DNA of 64,000 nt from Manduca sexta (Eukaryota > Arthropoda > Insecta > Lepidoptera > Sphingidae). Shown here in pieces: positions 10,425 through 22,401 of the stretch. Position numbers and translations under genes: made by a program. The DNA is taken from NCBI RefSeq assembly GCF_014839805.1, contig NC_051118.1, positions 6,130,391-6,194,390 of the forward strand. The letters are read 5' to 3'. The notes under the pieces are model-generated. The model was not told the DNA's origin, ran no database searches, and saw nothing but the letters and a program-made list of their open reading frames with translations. Numbering within the stretch: the stretch's first letter is position 1; every line of letters begins with the position of its first letter.

Positions 10425-10884
10425 TTTCAAATTCAATTAAAACATAACGCAGATAAAACTTAATCACATTTCCCCGAACGGGCCAGATATCGCTGATATA
10501 ATTCATGAAAACCGATGAAGAAACCAACGTGACTTGTATGTCCGAGGGGTGATGCTTGTGTTTTCAAACACACCACACAATGGCCATTGTTAACGAAACC
10601 GCTCGTCAGCTCTGGATATATCTGAGAAAACTGCGCGTTAGCGATTCTTCATTTCGCTTAATTATCGCTTGTCGTATTTGGAGCGATTAGATATCATTTT
10701 AGCGATGCTTCAAACTACTACTTTTGTGAATTATTGCTCTGTGACTGTGAGGAACTTTCATTCAAGTTTATATTGTAGATATTATCTGGTTATCTTTTGA
10801 AATAAGAACAGAAATAAAACTACAACTTTTCTTGGATCATACACCTTGTACAAATCTAGAAACAACTTAATGATAGCATTAAAA
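10425..10884. other. Unassigned DNA
   Basis: Somewhat GC-richer single-copy-looking sequence without a convincing frame or repeat match in the window. Confidence 0.35.
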
Positions 10885-10985
10885 CCTCCGGTGGGTAGGA
10901 TACAGGCCCCGCTTCCAACAGGTTGATCTGGAAATCTGTGGGGGAGACCTATATCCAACAATTGACTTCCACAGACCGAAGAAGT
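10885..10985 (+). mobile_element. RTE-type LINE, 3' end remnant
   Basis: 'ccgcttccaacaggttgatc ... gtgggggagacctatatcca ... gacttcc' aligns with 58585-58650, where the same DNA reads as the C-terminus of an RTE-like reverse transcriptase. Here the frame is broken. Confidence 0.65.
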
Positions 10986-11429
10986 AGATACTCTTAAAAT
11001 TTGATAAAAAAAATCTAATTAGGAAGCAGCTTATGGCCCAAACACAAGCGTTATATTTTTATTAAGCAAACATAATATTTCTCCAGCATTCAATAATATT
11101 TTACGTAGTAACGTAACATGAAATACCACTAAAATTGAATTATATTAATCAGCTTATGTATAGCCCTAATCACTATAGCATAAAGTACATAATGCGAAAG
11201 CACCTTACCCAGGAAACATAGTCCTTTATATAGAATTTTGGTTAAATATAAGGAATTGTGAGTCACATTGCAAGTATTGTTCGTGAAATTTGACGACATG
11301 TCATCGATCGTGAGTCATTGTGACATTGTCACCTTATGCTAAGGATACCGAGGAATGCGAGGAAGGAAAACTTGATGGGAACTTGACGTTGAATTTTCCG
11401 AAAGACTATAACTTTGCATGATTAAGGCA
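10986..11429. other. Unassigned AT-rich DNA
   Basis: No gene or shared repeat recognised. Confidence 0.4.
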
Positions 11430-11756
11430 TCATTGACGTATATTCTATAGACACGAACGTCCGAAACGAACGAAACTGTTCAACATCTGAACTGAAATGG
11501 CAACCAAGACGTCACTGTTATAAATTAGTTATTCACTTGTACAACAAATAATTGTACTTATTTGACTAATATTTTTTATTCACATCCAGGTTTGCACTTA
11601 GACTCACGTTTTTATATTATGAGCGCCACTACGTACACAACCACAAGCATCATATTGACCATACTAAAATCAGTTCGAATAGATGACAGTTCAATTCAGT
11701 TGCACACAGTGAATGTTCGGAACGACAAATCGAGTACATAGTACATATATATCGAT
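11430..11756 (-). repeat. Family F, ~320-bp dispersed repeat (reverse copy)
   Basis: In reverse complement it follows, end to end, the copies at 24690-25017 and 54626-54945: start 'atcgatatatatgtacta', middle 'aagtgtaaacctggatgtga' and 'attttttattcac' complement, end 'tatagaatatacgtca'. GGCA flanks it on both sides (11426-11429 and 11757-11760). No frame or promoter structure allows class assignment; a solo LTR or non-autonomous DNA element are options. Confidence 0.85.
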
Positions 11757-11760
11757 GGCA

Positions 11761-13620
11761 ATTATATTTTAAAATGACTACGAAAATTGTAAAAATGTAA
11801 ATGTAGGATGAATTGGGATGCAATTTGGTACATGGTCTGGAATTAACATATGAATTATTTATTATTTTTAAAATGTAGAGTCAAAAACCTCTTAATTTTT
11901 ACATGAAGATGCCGTTAACTACTATGACATAAAATGTTCACAGTAATCATTTTATTTACTTTGATTATGTATGCATTTAGCTTCATTCTTACACATAATG
12001 AGAAAAATATGGCAACTCAAGGAGCAGTTCCACCTCTACCTACCCTCTCAGACATAAATATAACAAAATGCGACTTTATAATATAGAAACTATTTGTAAC
12101 AATTTCTAACGTATTTCGCGAATGCATTTGAGTGCTCGGCTCTGGTCCGTTGCATCCGCGATAACAGATGCTTATCTGATAACGTATCGCTGCACATTGC
12201 CCTGACTGCTGATATTGTGCACTGACATGTGCATCTAGGAAACGTTTGTGGAAAATGATCTTGGTGTTCTACGTTCAAAAGTTTAAAAAAGATAAAAACA
12301 AAAAGTTCTTTTTTAAAATTTCATGTTCTTAAAAAAACTGCTGTCGTTTCATTTTTATTATTATTATTTTATATCGTAGCGTAATGAGTTTCAAACACTA
12401 ATTAACATAAAATGCAAAATCAAATGTCCTTATGTTCGTTAAAGTTACATCTTAATGGTTTCTATATTCATGATTCACGAGCTGGTAATGATTAATTGAA
12501 TAATTTGAACTAAGTAAATGTATGAATTTATCTATTAAGGAATAAAATATATTGTTTTTGAATCAAGTTTTTTCAACTACTGAATGTCAAAAGAGTCAAC
12601 AGACACGTGCATTCATTGAAAATGGGACAAATTCATCCCTTTAAACTTTTTTTTATATATGTGTATTAAAAATACACAGTCTTATATAAACTTATTTTAG
12701 CGTTAAGAGGTGGTTAAAAATTGCTTAAATAGCTGTCAAAAACATCACCGATTCCTACTTTCAACCTTATTAAGAGGCAAGATCACGGGTTTTGATTTAC
12801 AGCTGATCGAGTAAATTTGTATTTGAAGTAAGCATAGCTTTGTGGTTTTTTTATAAGTAAGACTGAATTTATCTAAGTTATAAATTAGTGATCAGTCAAT
12901 CGAATACAAAATTAAGACGAGAAACCATCGCTTTTAGAATGAGTTATACAATAATATTCATAATTCTATAAAATCATAAAACTCAATATCATTTACATTT
13001 ATTTCTGATATAAATATTTTTAAAACAACTAACAACATACAAATTTCGCACTTAACAATCCAAATCCTCTTATAAGTCCGAAAATTGTTGCAATCTTGTA
13101 AAATGTCACGCTAAATGGATTATAACTGGCCGATACGCTCCGATATTAAGGGCAAGGATGTCGCTTAATATTATTGCATGATTTTTGTATACATTTGCAC
13201 TATATTATAGCTCATCAATATGTTATAATGTATTAATGTACTTACAGGACCCAAAAGTAATCTGTTTAAATATACCCTTGGTAACTTCTGCTGGTAATTT
13301 TACCCAAATTACAGAAATAAGTAACGTGGTCCTTTTGATTACATAATGACTTTTGAAAAGCAATATCTAAGCGACGAATATACCGGAAATACTTATTTAA
13401 AATTGTCAATTTTTTCGTCATTTTATTTAGGTTTAGTATCTGAAATTTTTATATTATGAGACTTTATTTTTATATAGTAAGATTATTATGAATTGTATTA
13501 AAATCATATATTTAAATCGCTTTCTCAAATAATTACAGATTGTCGCTTAGATGTAATTGCCTTTTTAGTGTCGATGTTATTAATTATTCCAAATTTGAAC
13601 CTTCACAAATCTATGCTAAT
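11761..13620. other. Unassigned AT-rich DNA with a GATA-motif cluster
   Basis: No convincing gene. 12090-12278 is less AT-rich than its surroundings and contains three GATA-factor-type sites within 23 bp (GATAAC 12160, TTATC 12172, TGATAA 12177). 12020-12055 ('cacctctacctaccctctca') may be a decayed family B 3' end. Confidence 0.35.
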
Positions 13621-13623
13621 ATT

Positions 13624-13833
13624 AGCTTGTGTTCGCAGCTTCACCCGCGTGAAGGAGTTTTCCGGAATAAAAGTCCCGGTATATATTTTCCCACGGTACA
13701 AACTGTAACCTAGCTAGAGTCTTTAATTATCTCCATACCAATTTCATAAAAATTCGTTCAATAAATTTTGAGAAAATCGAAACCTACAGACAGACAGAAA
13801 AGAGGATATTGTTTTATAATATGTATAGATATA
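13624..13833 (+). repeat. Family R fragment
   Basis: 'cttcacccgcgtgaaggag ... ttttccggaata ... ccataccaatttcataaaaa ... acagacagacag ... ttttataatatgtataga', the same order as at 22703-22900. Confidence 0.75.
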
Positions 13834-13835
13834 AA

Positions 13836-13960
13836 GCTGAAGAGTTTGTTTGAATGCGCTAATCTCGCGCTAATTAGTTCTGAGTGCTAGAGATATTTTT
13901 TATCCCTGAAAAACTTCACGCTATCGGAGCTGCAGGCAAAAATTAGTATTAAATAAATAC
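13836..13960 (+). repeat. Family Q fragment (Helitron-like 5' part)
   Basis: 'ataaagctgaagagtttgtt' followed by 'gcgctaatctcg' is the 5' region of the Helitron-like family seen at 22077 and 42361. It directly follows a family R piece, as elsewhere in Lepidoptera. Confidence 0.6.
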
Positions 13961-14157
13961 CAAACAATCAGAACCGGCGCCTTAAGCAAATGTTTGTGAG
14001 ACAATACATCATTAAAGTCAACATCGCTACTGGGAGCGTCAACAACCACTTCGGAGAATCCGCCAGGAATCTATGCAATACCATCCACTGGATTAGAGAG
14101 TGTTATTACGAAATTGTAACGTTTGAAATGGTAAAGTTACGTAAATGTATTTGGGCT

Positions 14158-14383
14158 TACTCAGTGGCGTTTTACTGCTGTGCCGTCTCAGGTTCGATCT
14201 CCGGGTCGGGCAGAGATATTGTTTTTTTTTACTTATTAGTTCGGAGTCTGGTATTTGTGCCCAATATGGTGATAGGTTCGTTCAATACATCATGGGACGG
14301 AATACACACGGCGGAAAGTTTGTGCGCTATTTGCGTCTCTGCCTACCCCTTTTGGGATACATTTTTGCTTATGTTTGTATACA
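14158..14383 (+). mobile_element. SINE family B
   Basis: Head 'agtggcgttttactgctgtg', B-box-like 'ggttcgatctc', 'ccgggtcgggcagagata', then the body 'gatagg ... catcatgggacggaatacac' and 3' 'tctgcctaccccttttggga'. Reading frames here (13990-14412, 14145-14393) are chance frames through the SINE. Confidence 0.85.
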
Positions 14384-14494
14384 AATATTCTAAAATATTA
14401 CAATTAGTTTAAAGCTTTTAGCGTGCATATTATAGTCTCAAAATAAAGTGAACATTTTCGACTTTACAAATATAATTGCGAAAATTTGTGAAAA

Positions 14495-14590
14495 GTTTGT
14501 TAGAAGTAACGCAGAAACAGTTAACCTGATTTAGATGAAATTTGGCACACGGTTAGACAATGTCCTGAGTTAACACATAGACTTTTTATC
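14495..14590 (+). repeat. Short repeat shared with 48955-49060
   Basis: 'gatgaaatttggcacacggt ... agacaatg ... ttgacaca-like ... tttttat' is shared, with substitutions, with 48990-49050. The pattern is that of the family Q/R group. Confidence 0.6.
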
Positions 14591-15729
14591 CCAATTTGTT
14601 GTCATGGGAAGAACTATTCCCTGGCGTCAAGTAAGAATTGATTCAATGATGAAATTAAGTAATAAAATATAGAAAAACTCTAAGCGACAACAATAGAGAC
14701 GTTGCAAATAAAGTCTCAAATGAGAGCAAAAAAAATCATTTTATAACAAACATAAATCAACAATACACATAATCAATTAAGTACATTCTCACGGAACACA
14801 AAAATTGGGTCAACATTGACAGTAAGGCATAAAAAATTGATGTGACATTAAACCCAGCTACTGGGGATTATCTTTGAAAATCAGAGTACCCGACTAGCGT
14901 AAGTAGCGCCCGACAAAGCTTTAAAATATTGGTAACAGGCTGTCTACTTAAACTGGTCGGTTTATCTAACCGACTTATAAGTCGATCTTTGTTATGCGAC
15001 AGCAAGAAAAAGTTGACAGTCGGATGTGCGTTATGACATGAACTATACTATGGATTCAGTTCGCGTGCCGAAAAATCACGAATAACTCAGTGCTTGTCAA
15101 ACTGATCGAATTCTTAAAATATTATAAGGGTGAAATTTGTGAAGATTTTGGATGTTCGTTTTGTATGTGTAGAGGCTAACGCGGACGAAATAACGTCCAA
15201 ACTACAAAACAAACAAAACGTTAACACTAGTTAATAAGGTTGTATTTCAGTTCTATTGGTTTATGAAGTAAGCTAATAATGTAATTTGAAGAAATAAATC
15301 TTAGAACGGGGTAATAAAAGGTAAAGTAAACATTATGTTTAGTACGGTCAATCTTGAAATCACTAAAGAATTTAGAAAGAATCATTCAATAGATAAAATC
15401 GTCCTTAAATAATATAAGTTAGGTTGCATTTTGGTTCAACCATTTTTATTCCGGAACTCCTAAGACCAAGCAACTATGTGCCTTTTTACCACGTGTATAA
15501 AGGTCGCTATACAATTTTAGAACAATTAAACCTTAACTTTCTAAAACAATTGTTAATAACGATATCAATATGTCATATTATTATCTAAACCAGTGTACAA
15601 CAAAGACAGCAATTGCGACAAATGATTTATCAATGCAATAAACGATAAGGCTGCTTTACACTTTAATTGTAACCTTTATGTCCGACTATGATCTATATTA
15701 GCACACTCGTATTTTATCCCCCAAGTTGG
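14591..15729. other. Unassigned AT-rich DNA
   Basis: No gene recognised. A small palindromic patch lies at 14956-14984: a 'gtcggtt-taaccgac' hairpin next to the perfect 14-bp palindrome cgacttataagtcg. Confidence 0.4.
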
Positions 15730-15975
15730 AGTTGTTGGTGGTAGGATATATTTTATATCCGTCCAGCTAGCAACCACTACACAAGGTGTTAAAACTCGCC
15801 ATAGTGGCCTATGTGAGTGTGTCACGTTATGGGATCAGTCTGTGTATGTCCCGTTCCAACAGGTCGGCACAATTGTGTCGACTGCTGAGCACCAATATTT
15901 CGTCAGTCGACATTCTATAGGACCCTACTATACTTACCATCAGGTAAAGTGGGGTCACTTTGCCCGTTTAAAAAA
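15730..15975 (+). repeat. Family D repeat, near complete
   Basis: Begins 'gttggtggtaggatata', contains 'acacaaggtgttaaaactcg', 'ccatagtggcc', 'attgtgtcgactgctgag' and 'gtcagtcgacattctata', and ends 'cttaccatcaggtaaagtgg'. The same order is found at 20235, 35553 (-), 50888 (-) and 62463. The 3' string resembles tails of lepidopteran non-LTR elements, so a SINE is likely, but no A/B box is obvious. Confidence 0.8.
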
Positions 15976-16007
15976 ATAGGATAGATATCTAGTGGACCCA
16001 GTTCTTG

Positions 16008-16172
16008 GCATGTGTAGTCCCATGATGTGATAGGGGGCGAGCCTATCGCTATATCAGGCACAAACTCCAAACCGAGCTGATACTGAGTCAAACAATATCA
16101 CTACCCGAAACAAGATTCGAATCCGAAACCTCAGAGCCGTGACGTATCGCACACGCAACACTACTACGCCTT
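16008..16172 (-). mobile_element. SINE family B, 5' half
   Basis: 'cccatgatgtgatagggggc ... ctatcgctatatcaggcaca ... gattcgaatc ... tactacgcc' is the reverse complement of the family B head and body; the 3' end is missing. Confidence 0.85.
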
Positions 16173-16436
16173 ATAACCCGATTTATTAGAATTAAATTTT
16201 GTTCCTATCCTTTGCGTCTTATTTATTCGTTTGCAGTGCAGTGTAAAAAACAAATTATTAGCAGATATTTCAGTTTATTGACAGGTATGTCTACTTACAA
16301 GTTGACAGCATCAGCTTGCCTTATAAGAACAAAGTTATATGTCCAATGCACACGTAATAACACAGTTATCTCGCAAGCTTATCAACGTGTAAAGAGTGTC
16401 GCTTTGTGATACGCGATGCAATTAGATAAATACAGT
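16173..16436. other. Unassigned DNA next to gap
   Basis: No gene recognised in the stretch before the second gap. Confidence 0.4.
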
Positions 16437-16936
16437 NNNNNNNNNNNNNNNNNNNNNNNNNNNNNNNNNNNNNNNNNNNNNNNNNNNNNNNNNNNNNNNN
16501 NNNNNNNNNNNNNNNNNNNNNNNNNNNNNNNNNNNNNNNNNNNNNNNNNNNNNNNNNNNNNNNNNNNNNNNNNNNNNNNNNNNNNNNNNNNNNNNNNNNN
16601 NNNNNNNNNNNNNNNNNNNNNNNNNNNNNNNNNNNNNNNNNNNNNNNNNNNNNNNNNNNNNNNNNNNNNNNNNNNNNNNNNNNNNNNNNNNNNNNNNNNN
16701 NNNNNNNNNNNNNNNNNNNNNNNNNNNNNNNNNNNNNNNNNNNNNNNNNNNNNNNNNNNNNNNNNNNNNNNNNNNNNNNNNNNNNNNNNNNNNNNNNNNN
16801 NNNNNNNNNNNNNNNNNNNNNNNNNNNNNNNNNNNNNNNNNNNNNNNNNNNNNNNNNNNNNNNNNNNNNNNNNNNNNNNNNNNNNNNNNNNNNNNNNNNN
16901 NNNNNNNNNNNNNNNNNNNNNNNNNNNNNNNNNNNN
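16437..16936. other. Assembly gap of 500 N
   Basis: Second fixed-size scaffold gap. Frames crossing it are artefacts. Confidence 1.
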
Positions 16937-16975
16937 GAAGATAGATAGATCGAGTTATTTTTTTAGGTATCAATG

Positions 16976-17313
16976 AACAGTCTGCCTGTATGTTATCGAT
17001 TTTCTCAAAATCTACTGAACGGATTTTTGTACGTTTCTTACTAAAAGATAGTGCTATTCTTGAGGAAGGCTTAGGTTAATAGTAAATTCAGGTTTTATGT
17101 AAATTTACTTAAAATTCACTGTTGGTACCCTCCGCGTCTGTCTACCAGTCTGAACGCGATAATCTCGAAATCTACTTAACGGATTTCCATAAAATTTGGC
17201 GTGGAGATTGAGACCTTGGTAAGGTTATAGGCTCTTTATCTTTGGACAATATATATTGGACTTTTATCACGGAAAACTCTTGCACGCAGGCGAAGCCGCG
17301 AGCAAAAGCTAGT
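16976..17313 (-). repeat. Family R/Q element, reverse orientation
   Basis: Starts with the complement of the family R right end ('gtctgcctgtatgttatcga ... tctactgaacgg') and ends 'cgaagccgcgagcaaaagct' followed by agt, the CTAG-type terminus seen for the Helitron-like family. Probably two adjoining relatives. Confidence 0.65.
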
Positions 17314-17654
17314 TAATAATTGTGTCGCCACATTGTACAGCTGTGACTGCTAAAAATACCTTATAAACAAATGCAAAATTTCGTGAGCCATGCAAACGAA
17401 ATACAAACAACCTAACAGTACACACGAGCGATGAACTCTTGAGCATTATGTGGATACAGAGGCAATGGACTTTCTAGTATTATAAACACATGTACAGTAT
17501 GTTTACTGTTAAATACTACGAATAATATTTCTCAACAAGAATGTTCCGCTTGATATTTTTATTGTCTGTTTTCTATATGGGGCAAATGAGCATACTTTAT
17601 TTCCGACGCCCCATGTTGGTAGGTTTATGTATGTAGGTTTCTAAAATAAACACA

Positions 17655-17913
17655 CACACACACACATCATCACGCATTTATCCCCGAAGGGTATGCAGAG
17701 GTGCAACCAAGGCACCCACTTTTCGCCAAGTGTGTTCCGTCCCAGGATGTGATAGGGGCGAGCCTATCGCCATATCGGGCACAAATTCCAGACTCCGGGC
17801 TAATATTGAGCAGAAAACCCTAAATATCACTTTGCCCGACCCGGGGTTCGAATCCAGGACCTCAAAGCACTGCCTTACCGCGCATGCAGTACAACTACGC
17901 CACCGAGGCAGTC
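17655..17913 (-). mobile_element. SINE family B, full length
   Basis: One of the best-preserved copies. On the minus strand: 'gactgcctcggtggcgtagt' (A box), 'ggttcgaatcc' within '17845-17870' matching a B box, 'cccgggtcgggcaaagtgat', 'gatatggcgataggctcgcc', 'gggacggaacacacttggcg', and a 3' end 'cccttcggggataaatgcgt' running into a (TG)n microsatellite (17650-17666). Confidence 0.92.
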
Positions 17914-17963
17914 ATTCTAAAATAAACGAATGATTAATTAAATCGAGTGAGCGTCCTCTGAAA

Positions 17964-18140
17964 TCTGCCGCCCCTAAGAGGCTGCCTCCCATAGGCCGCG
18001 GCCTATAGGGCCTATTTACAAATCCAGGACTGGATTCACCTCATATCGTCGATCGTCGCCCATGAACATCTGCAATATCAAGGGACATGGAGAGCGTTGC
18101 CGGCCTTTGGCAGAATAGGTTCGGCGGGTCATATCTGTTC
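17964..18140 (+). repeat. Two lepidopteran repeat strings
   Basis: 'taggccgcggcctatagg' (17991-18008, palindromic core) and 'ccatgaacatctgcaatatc ... gcgttgccggcc' (18059-18115) resemble strings widespread in Lepidoptera. I recognise them as repeats but cannot assign a class. Confidence 0.45.
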
Positions 18141-18272
18141 GGAATCGCTGCTGGCCTGGATTTTTGATAGTGTGATAGTTTGATAGAATATTCTTTGATG
18201 CATTTTGTAGCCAAAAGCCAAATCATAAAGCAATTGCCTGTGCTTGTCTCTTTAGGGCCTGTTTAATTATTC

Positions 18273-18457
18273 ATGATTCTTGCTTTTGCTCTGCCCTGGT
18301 GAAAGAATTACGGGATAAAATTCCTGCTGTATATTTTTTAAAAAGCAACCTTTATATTTCCCTTGGTCTTAAACTATGTCCATAATTTCATCGATATTGG
18401 TTCAGCCGTGAAGCGTAACGAACAGTGACTTTCGCATAAGTATGAATATTCTGAAAA
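18273..18457 (+). repeat. Family R fragment
   Basis: 'cttttgctctgccctgg ... cgggataaa ... cttggtcttaaactatgtcc ... atttcatcgatattggttca ... actttcgcataagtatgaat': diverged member of the lepidopteran repeat whose tail ends with a TTCGCAT-type string. Confidence 0.6.
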
Positions 18458-18773
18458 TTTTGTAATAAATTACAGACAATGATCTTCACACCTATGACCT
18501 ACTTGTGTATAATAAAATGTTTGCCAAACATTCGATAGTTGTGCCAATGTTTGTCATTTCTTCATTACTGTATTTAACGGAACATCTACCGATATTTCAA
18601 GTGTTTATATTTCGCACCTCGTGTTGTGACGTCATTTAGTTTTTATCGCTCAGCGGTTGTTGGCACCGAGATTTGTGAGTCAAAGTTCATTTCGTGTAAG
18701 ATTATCAATTTCTTTTTTTTGTGTTATTGTGCATTATTTTTATTAATATATACTTGTTCATTTTATTTAATAC

Positions 18774-19089
18774 TAGCTTTTGCCTGCGGCTCTGCGCTCG
18801 TTTAAAAGGTTCCCGGGATAAAAAGTATCCTATATAGCGATTCCCGATTTGGCGATACGCTCGCCCCCTATCACATCATGGGACGGAACACACTTGGCGA
18901 AAAGTGGGTGCGTTGATTGCGCCTCTGCTTACCCTTTCGGGTATAAATGCGTGATGTTGTGTGTGTAAGTATCCTATAACTCTCGGGAGTAATGCAGCTT
19001 CCTATTAGTGAAAAGAAATTAAAGTCGGCTTAGTAATTTCTGAGATAAGCGCGTTCAAACAAATAAACTCTTCAGCTTTATAATATTGG
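18774..19089 (-). mobile_element. Helitron-like element (family Q) holding a nested SINE
   Basis: On the minus strand the element starts 'accaatattataaagctgaa' and 'gtttgaacgcgcttatctca' and ends 'gcaaaagctagta', with 5' and CTAG-type 3' termini expected of a non-autonomous Helitron. It is interrupted between 18835 and 18966 by a family B SINE with a 12-bp target duplication, so it is the older of the two. The Helitron assignment rests on end sequences, not on a Rep/helicase gene. Confidence 0.65.
18835..18966 (+). mobile_element. SINE family B, 5'-truncated, 12-bp target-site duplication
   Basis: 'gcgattcccgatttggcgat ... catcatgggacggaacacac ... aaatgcgtgatg' with a TG tail. The direct repeat aagtatcctata (18823-18834 and 18967-18978) flanks it exactly. 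Truncation at the 5' end is normal for retrotransposed copies. Confidence 0.92.
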
Positions 19090-20234
19090 TAGAGATTCTT
19101 TGACTGTTTGACACCAAAAAGACGATCAGTCATAAAAACTATGGCAAAGCTTCCAATACATTTTACAAGTATGTTGAGCTGACCCTACATTGCTATGAGA
19201 TAAATATGCGTGGAGAAGATGTAGAATATGACGTTTGGTAAGGTTTGTTATAATTTAGAATTAGTGTTTTGATGCATATTTCATCAGGAAGATTACAATA
19301 AAGTAACATAAATTAGCATTTTATAAAATATATTTTTAATATGCCTATATTATTTTGTAATTTATTTAATATGTTAATAAAGTTATACTAGCTTTTGATC
19401 GTAAATATGTCTGTTAGTAAAAATGTTTGAATATTGGGATGTTCCAATTTTGGTTTAGGGGCGACTTGGTTTACTTGTATGCTTTTGTATTTGATTCTTA
19501 GAACTGAAGCATTTTGATTCAAAAAATATTAACTCTGAAATGTTTTGTCTGTGTCTGTACTGTATTTTGATAATGTATCATGTCTCTCTCCCATACGGGT
19601 AGGCAGAGACTATATATTGCCACTTTGCACGATTCTGACGTACTTATTTCGCTTCCTCTACCTTCATTAATTTATTTCTATTTTGATAAGGCGCCAAAAT
19701 TCACTATTTTATGGACAGAATAAAGGACAGACCATGTACCTTATACCATCATTATTAAATATAGTCTTATGAAAATCCACGCACATAAATATCATATAGA
19801 TTTTTGCGAAAAATTGCAACGCTATTTATGTCTTGCTCAACCACAAACAGCTTTGCAAAATAATCAGCACTTAAATACAAATTCAATTTTCAAACAATAA
19901 AACGGAAAAACATAGCATATATTAATAATGTAAATCCATTATAAAATACAATAAAGAAATTCTAATTAACACAAACGTTTATAAATGAGCGAGGCAGTGA
20001 TCTAATCTCGAAACCGGTTCGCGTCAATGTTTTCTGCCGAGACGCAGGTGCTATAAAATGACACTTTTTCTTATAAAACATCTTGTATACACTTCTATTG
20101 CGGATATATTTTGTATATGAAGCCATTAGTTTATATCCTGTGGACTTCCAAGGACTGAATAACGAGAAACCAACTGTAATTGTGGCGCGTTCTGACGGTT
20201 ATGATTCCTAAAAATGATTCCAATTGAACTATAT
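19090..20234. other. Unassigned AT-rich DNA
   Basis: No gene or shared repeat recognised. Confidence 0.4.
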
Positions 20235-20470
20235 GGTTCTGGTCTGTTGGTATATTTGTATCTGCCCGGATAGCGTCCGCTGTACATAAGGTTAAAACCC
20301 GCCATAGTAGCCCACGTGTGTCGCGTTCCAGGATCAGGCTGTGTAAATCCGGTTCTAACAAGCATAATTGTGTCGACTGTCGAGGGGGTAATCATCTCTC
20401 GTCAGTCGACATTCTATTGGACCCACTCCACTTACCATCAGGTGCAGTGCGGTCACTTTGTCATGTATAA
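20235..20470 (+). repeat. Family D repeat
   Basis: 'tctgcccggatagcgtccgc', 'aggttaaaacccgccatagt', 'attgtgtcgactgtcgaggg', 'gtcagtcgacattctattgg', 'cttaccatcaggtgcagtgc': same order as at 15730 and 62463. Confidence 0.85.
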
Positions 20471-21398
20471 AATAATGATAGGCTTATTGATTAGCAATAG
20501 TTTATTGTGATTAATACACATTACAATTATGTTATTGTACAGACATGTTACATGGGTGAGCACCGGAACTAGAGAGAGAGCCGTGTAGGGATGGGACACA
20601 TGATATTATTTTTTAATCAATAACTAATCTCTCACACCGTTTTGAATGTCCTATGTATGTACATACATACATGTGTGTTAAATAAACACAACGAAAATTC
20701 ATGTAATATCTCGTAAAAATATCACATTCATAACCAGGCGCCATGTTTTTGATCTAACCATTCAATTATATCACGGAACTACTGAATTTCCATAAGTTCG
20801 CTTTCAGGTAGGCTGTATGCCGTCTAGAATACAAAGTTAGATCACATAAAATTGCGAAATTTAGAAAACAAGATGGCGTGACGGAATTTTAAATTTTCTA
20901 ATAGTTTAAGAAACGGTAAGTAGCCTTTGCTTTTTTATTATATTTATTTAAGGAACTTGGTCGTAATTTCACTACGAGGTCGCTACGAGATTGATGTGAC
21001 TGTTTTGTGTTAAAGATTTCTTGGATTCTATAAATGATACGAAAGGAGGCACGTTATACTATAAATACAGAAGTATTATTTAATTTGTAAATCGAATTAG
21101 GGCAACTTGTTTTATTATAAGACTTACACAATCGATAGATCTCGTATAGATATAATTCAAGTTGATCAAATTTATGTTTCTTTAATTATATGTGATGTAA
21201 TTTTGATAATGTTCGTTACAACAGATGTTTACTGCAAAATCTATGTCTGCAATCATGAGGTAAATCATAGTTAGCACTTATTAGATAATTATGATTGCGT
21301 TATCTAGTTTTCCTGCGGCAACTTTATGGTTTCCGTCAACGGCAAGTTTGGTAGCTTATTCCGGTTTGTAGTTGCCACGTTTTACGCGTGACCCTAGT
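20471..21398. other. Unassigned AT-rich DNA
   Basis: No gene recognised; a palindromic 'catgtatgtacatacatg'-like simple repeat lies near 20650-20675. Confidence 0.4.
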
Positions 21399-21560
21399 TT
21401 ATAGTAATATTATAATGAGGAAAAGTTTGGGTGTTTGTTTGTAGGTGATAATCTCTGTAAATACTGAATCGATTTTGAAAATTCATTCACTAATAGGAAG
21501 CTTCATTACTCCTAAGACTTTTATCTCGGAAAGGCTTTGGCACACGGGCAAAAGTTAGCG
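21399..21560 (+). repeat. Family Q (Helitron-like) fragment
   Basis: 'agtaatattataatgaggaa ... cactaataggaagcttcatt ... cacacgggcaaaagttagcg': 5' and 3' landmarks of family Q with a shortened middle. Confidence 0.6.
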
Positions 21561-22076
21561 GTTAAGAGCTAATTTTGCGTGATTACGTAGTTATTAAAAG
21601 ATATCAAGACTTTAGTAATATTTTTTCGGTTAGCTACTTTATTTTAGACGTAATAATAAATTAATCTTTATTAGGAAGGAGATATGTATACGTAGATTTA
21701 TAGTTAAGAGCTATGATTAATGAAAATTACGTCTTTTAGGTTTTATTTTCAATTTTACCTTACTAAAACAACAACAAATTTATTTTGTCCTTAGTTCTTT
21801 CTGAGGTTTTTTTTCTGCGGTTTAGCATATTAATTGCGTGTTCGTTTACATAATTCTCTGCCTACACCACAGGTGCCTGTTTCGACATGTCTACATATTC
21901 AGGGTATTTCCGTTTTTTTATCATAACCTTCGTTATTGGCAACAGGTTCTAAACGCGAAATGAGCGTCCTTGTGAAAAAGGTTAAGCAACTTAGTATATC
22001 TTTTATATATTAACATATCAACTACATTTCTCTGAATTTTATATTCCGCATTTTATTAAAAACTTGCAGTTAAAAT
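21561..22076. other. Unassigned AT-rich DNA
   Basis: No gene or shared repeat recognised. Confidence 0.4.
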
Positions 22077-22310
22077 CTATACTATTATATAAAGCTGAAG
22101 AGTTTGTTTGAACGCGCTAATCTCGGAAACTACTAGTTCGAATTGAAAAATTCTTTTAGTGTTGGATAGCCCATTTATCGAGGAACGCTATAGGCTATAT
22201 AACATCACGCTATTGCCAATAGGAGCGGAGCATCAATTAAAAATATTGCAAAATCGGGAAAAATTTATTCCTTTGAGAGCTTCGGTTGCGTGCGCTGTTT
22301 AAGCTACTAA
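22077..22310 (+). mobile_element. Helitron-like element (family Q)
   Basis: Starts 'tctatactattatataaagc', then 'tgaagagtttgtttgaacgc', 'gttggatagcccatttatcg', 'ggctatataacatcacgcta', 'ccaataggagcggagca'. A TC 5' end and this string order are typical of abundant non-autonomous Helitrons in Lepidoptera. The CTAG 3' end is not clear. Confidence 0.65.
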
Positions 22311-22401
22311 AGTTACGCAACTGTAATGTATTATGGAATTGTTCCTCTTAAAAAGGTAGTACTGGATATATGGATATAGTTTTTTTTTAATTTATTTATT
22401 G

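Noticed and set aside
13990..14412. 140-codon plus-strand frame
   Set aside because: From 14158 onward it runs through a family B SINE with A and B boxes, and no homologous protein pattern is visible.
17820..17915. tRNA-like sequence with good A and B boxes on the minus strand
   Set aside because: It is the head of a full family B SINE; the acceptor stem does not pair and the body of the SINE follows.
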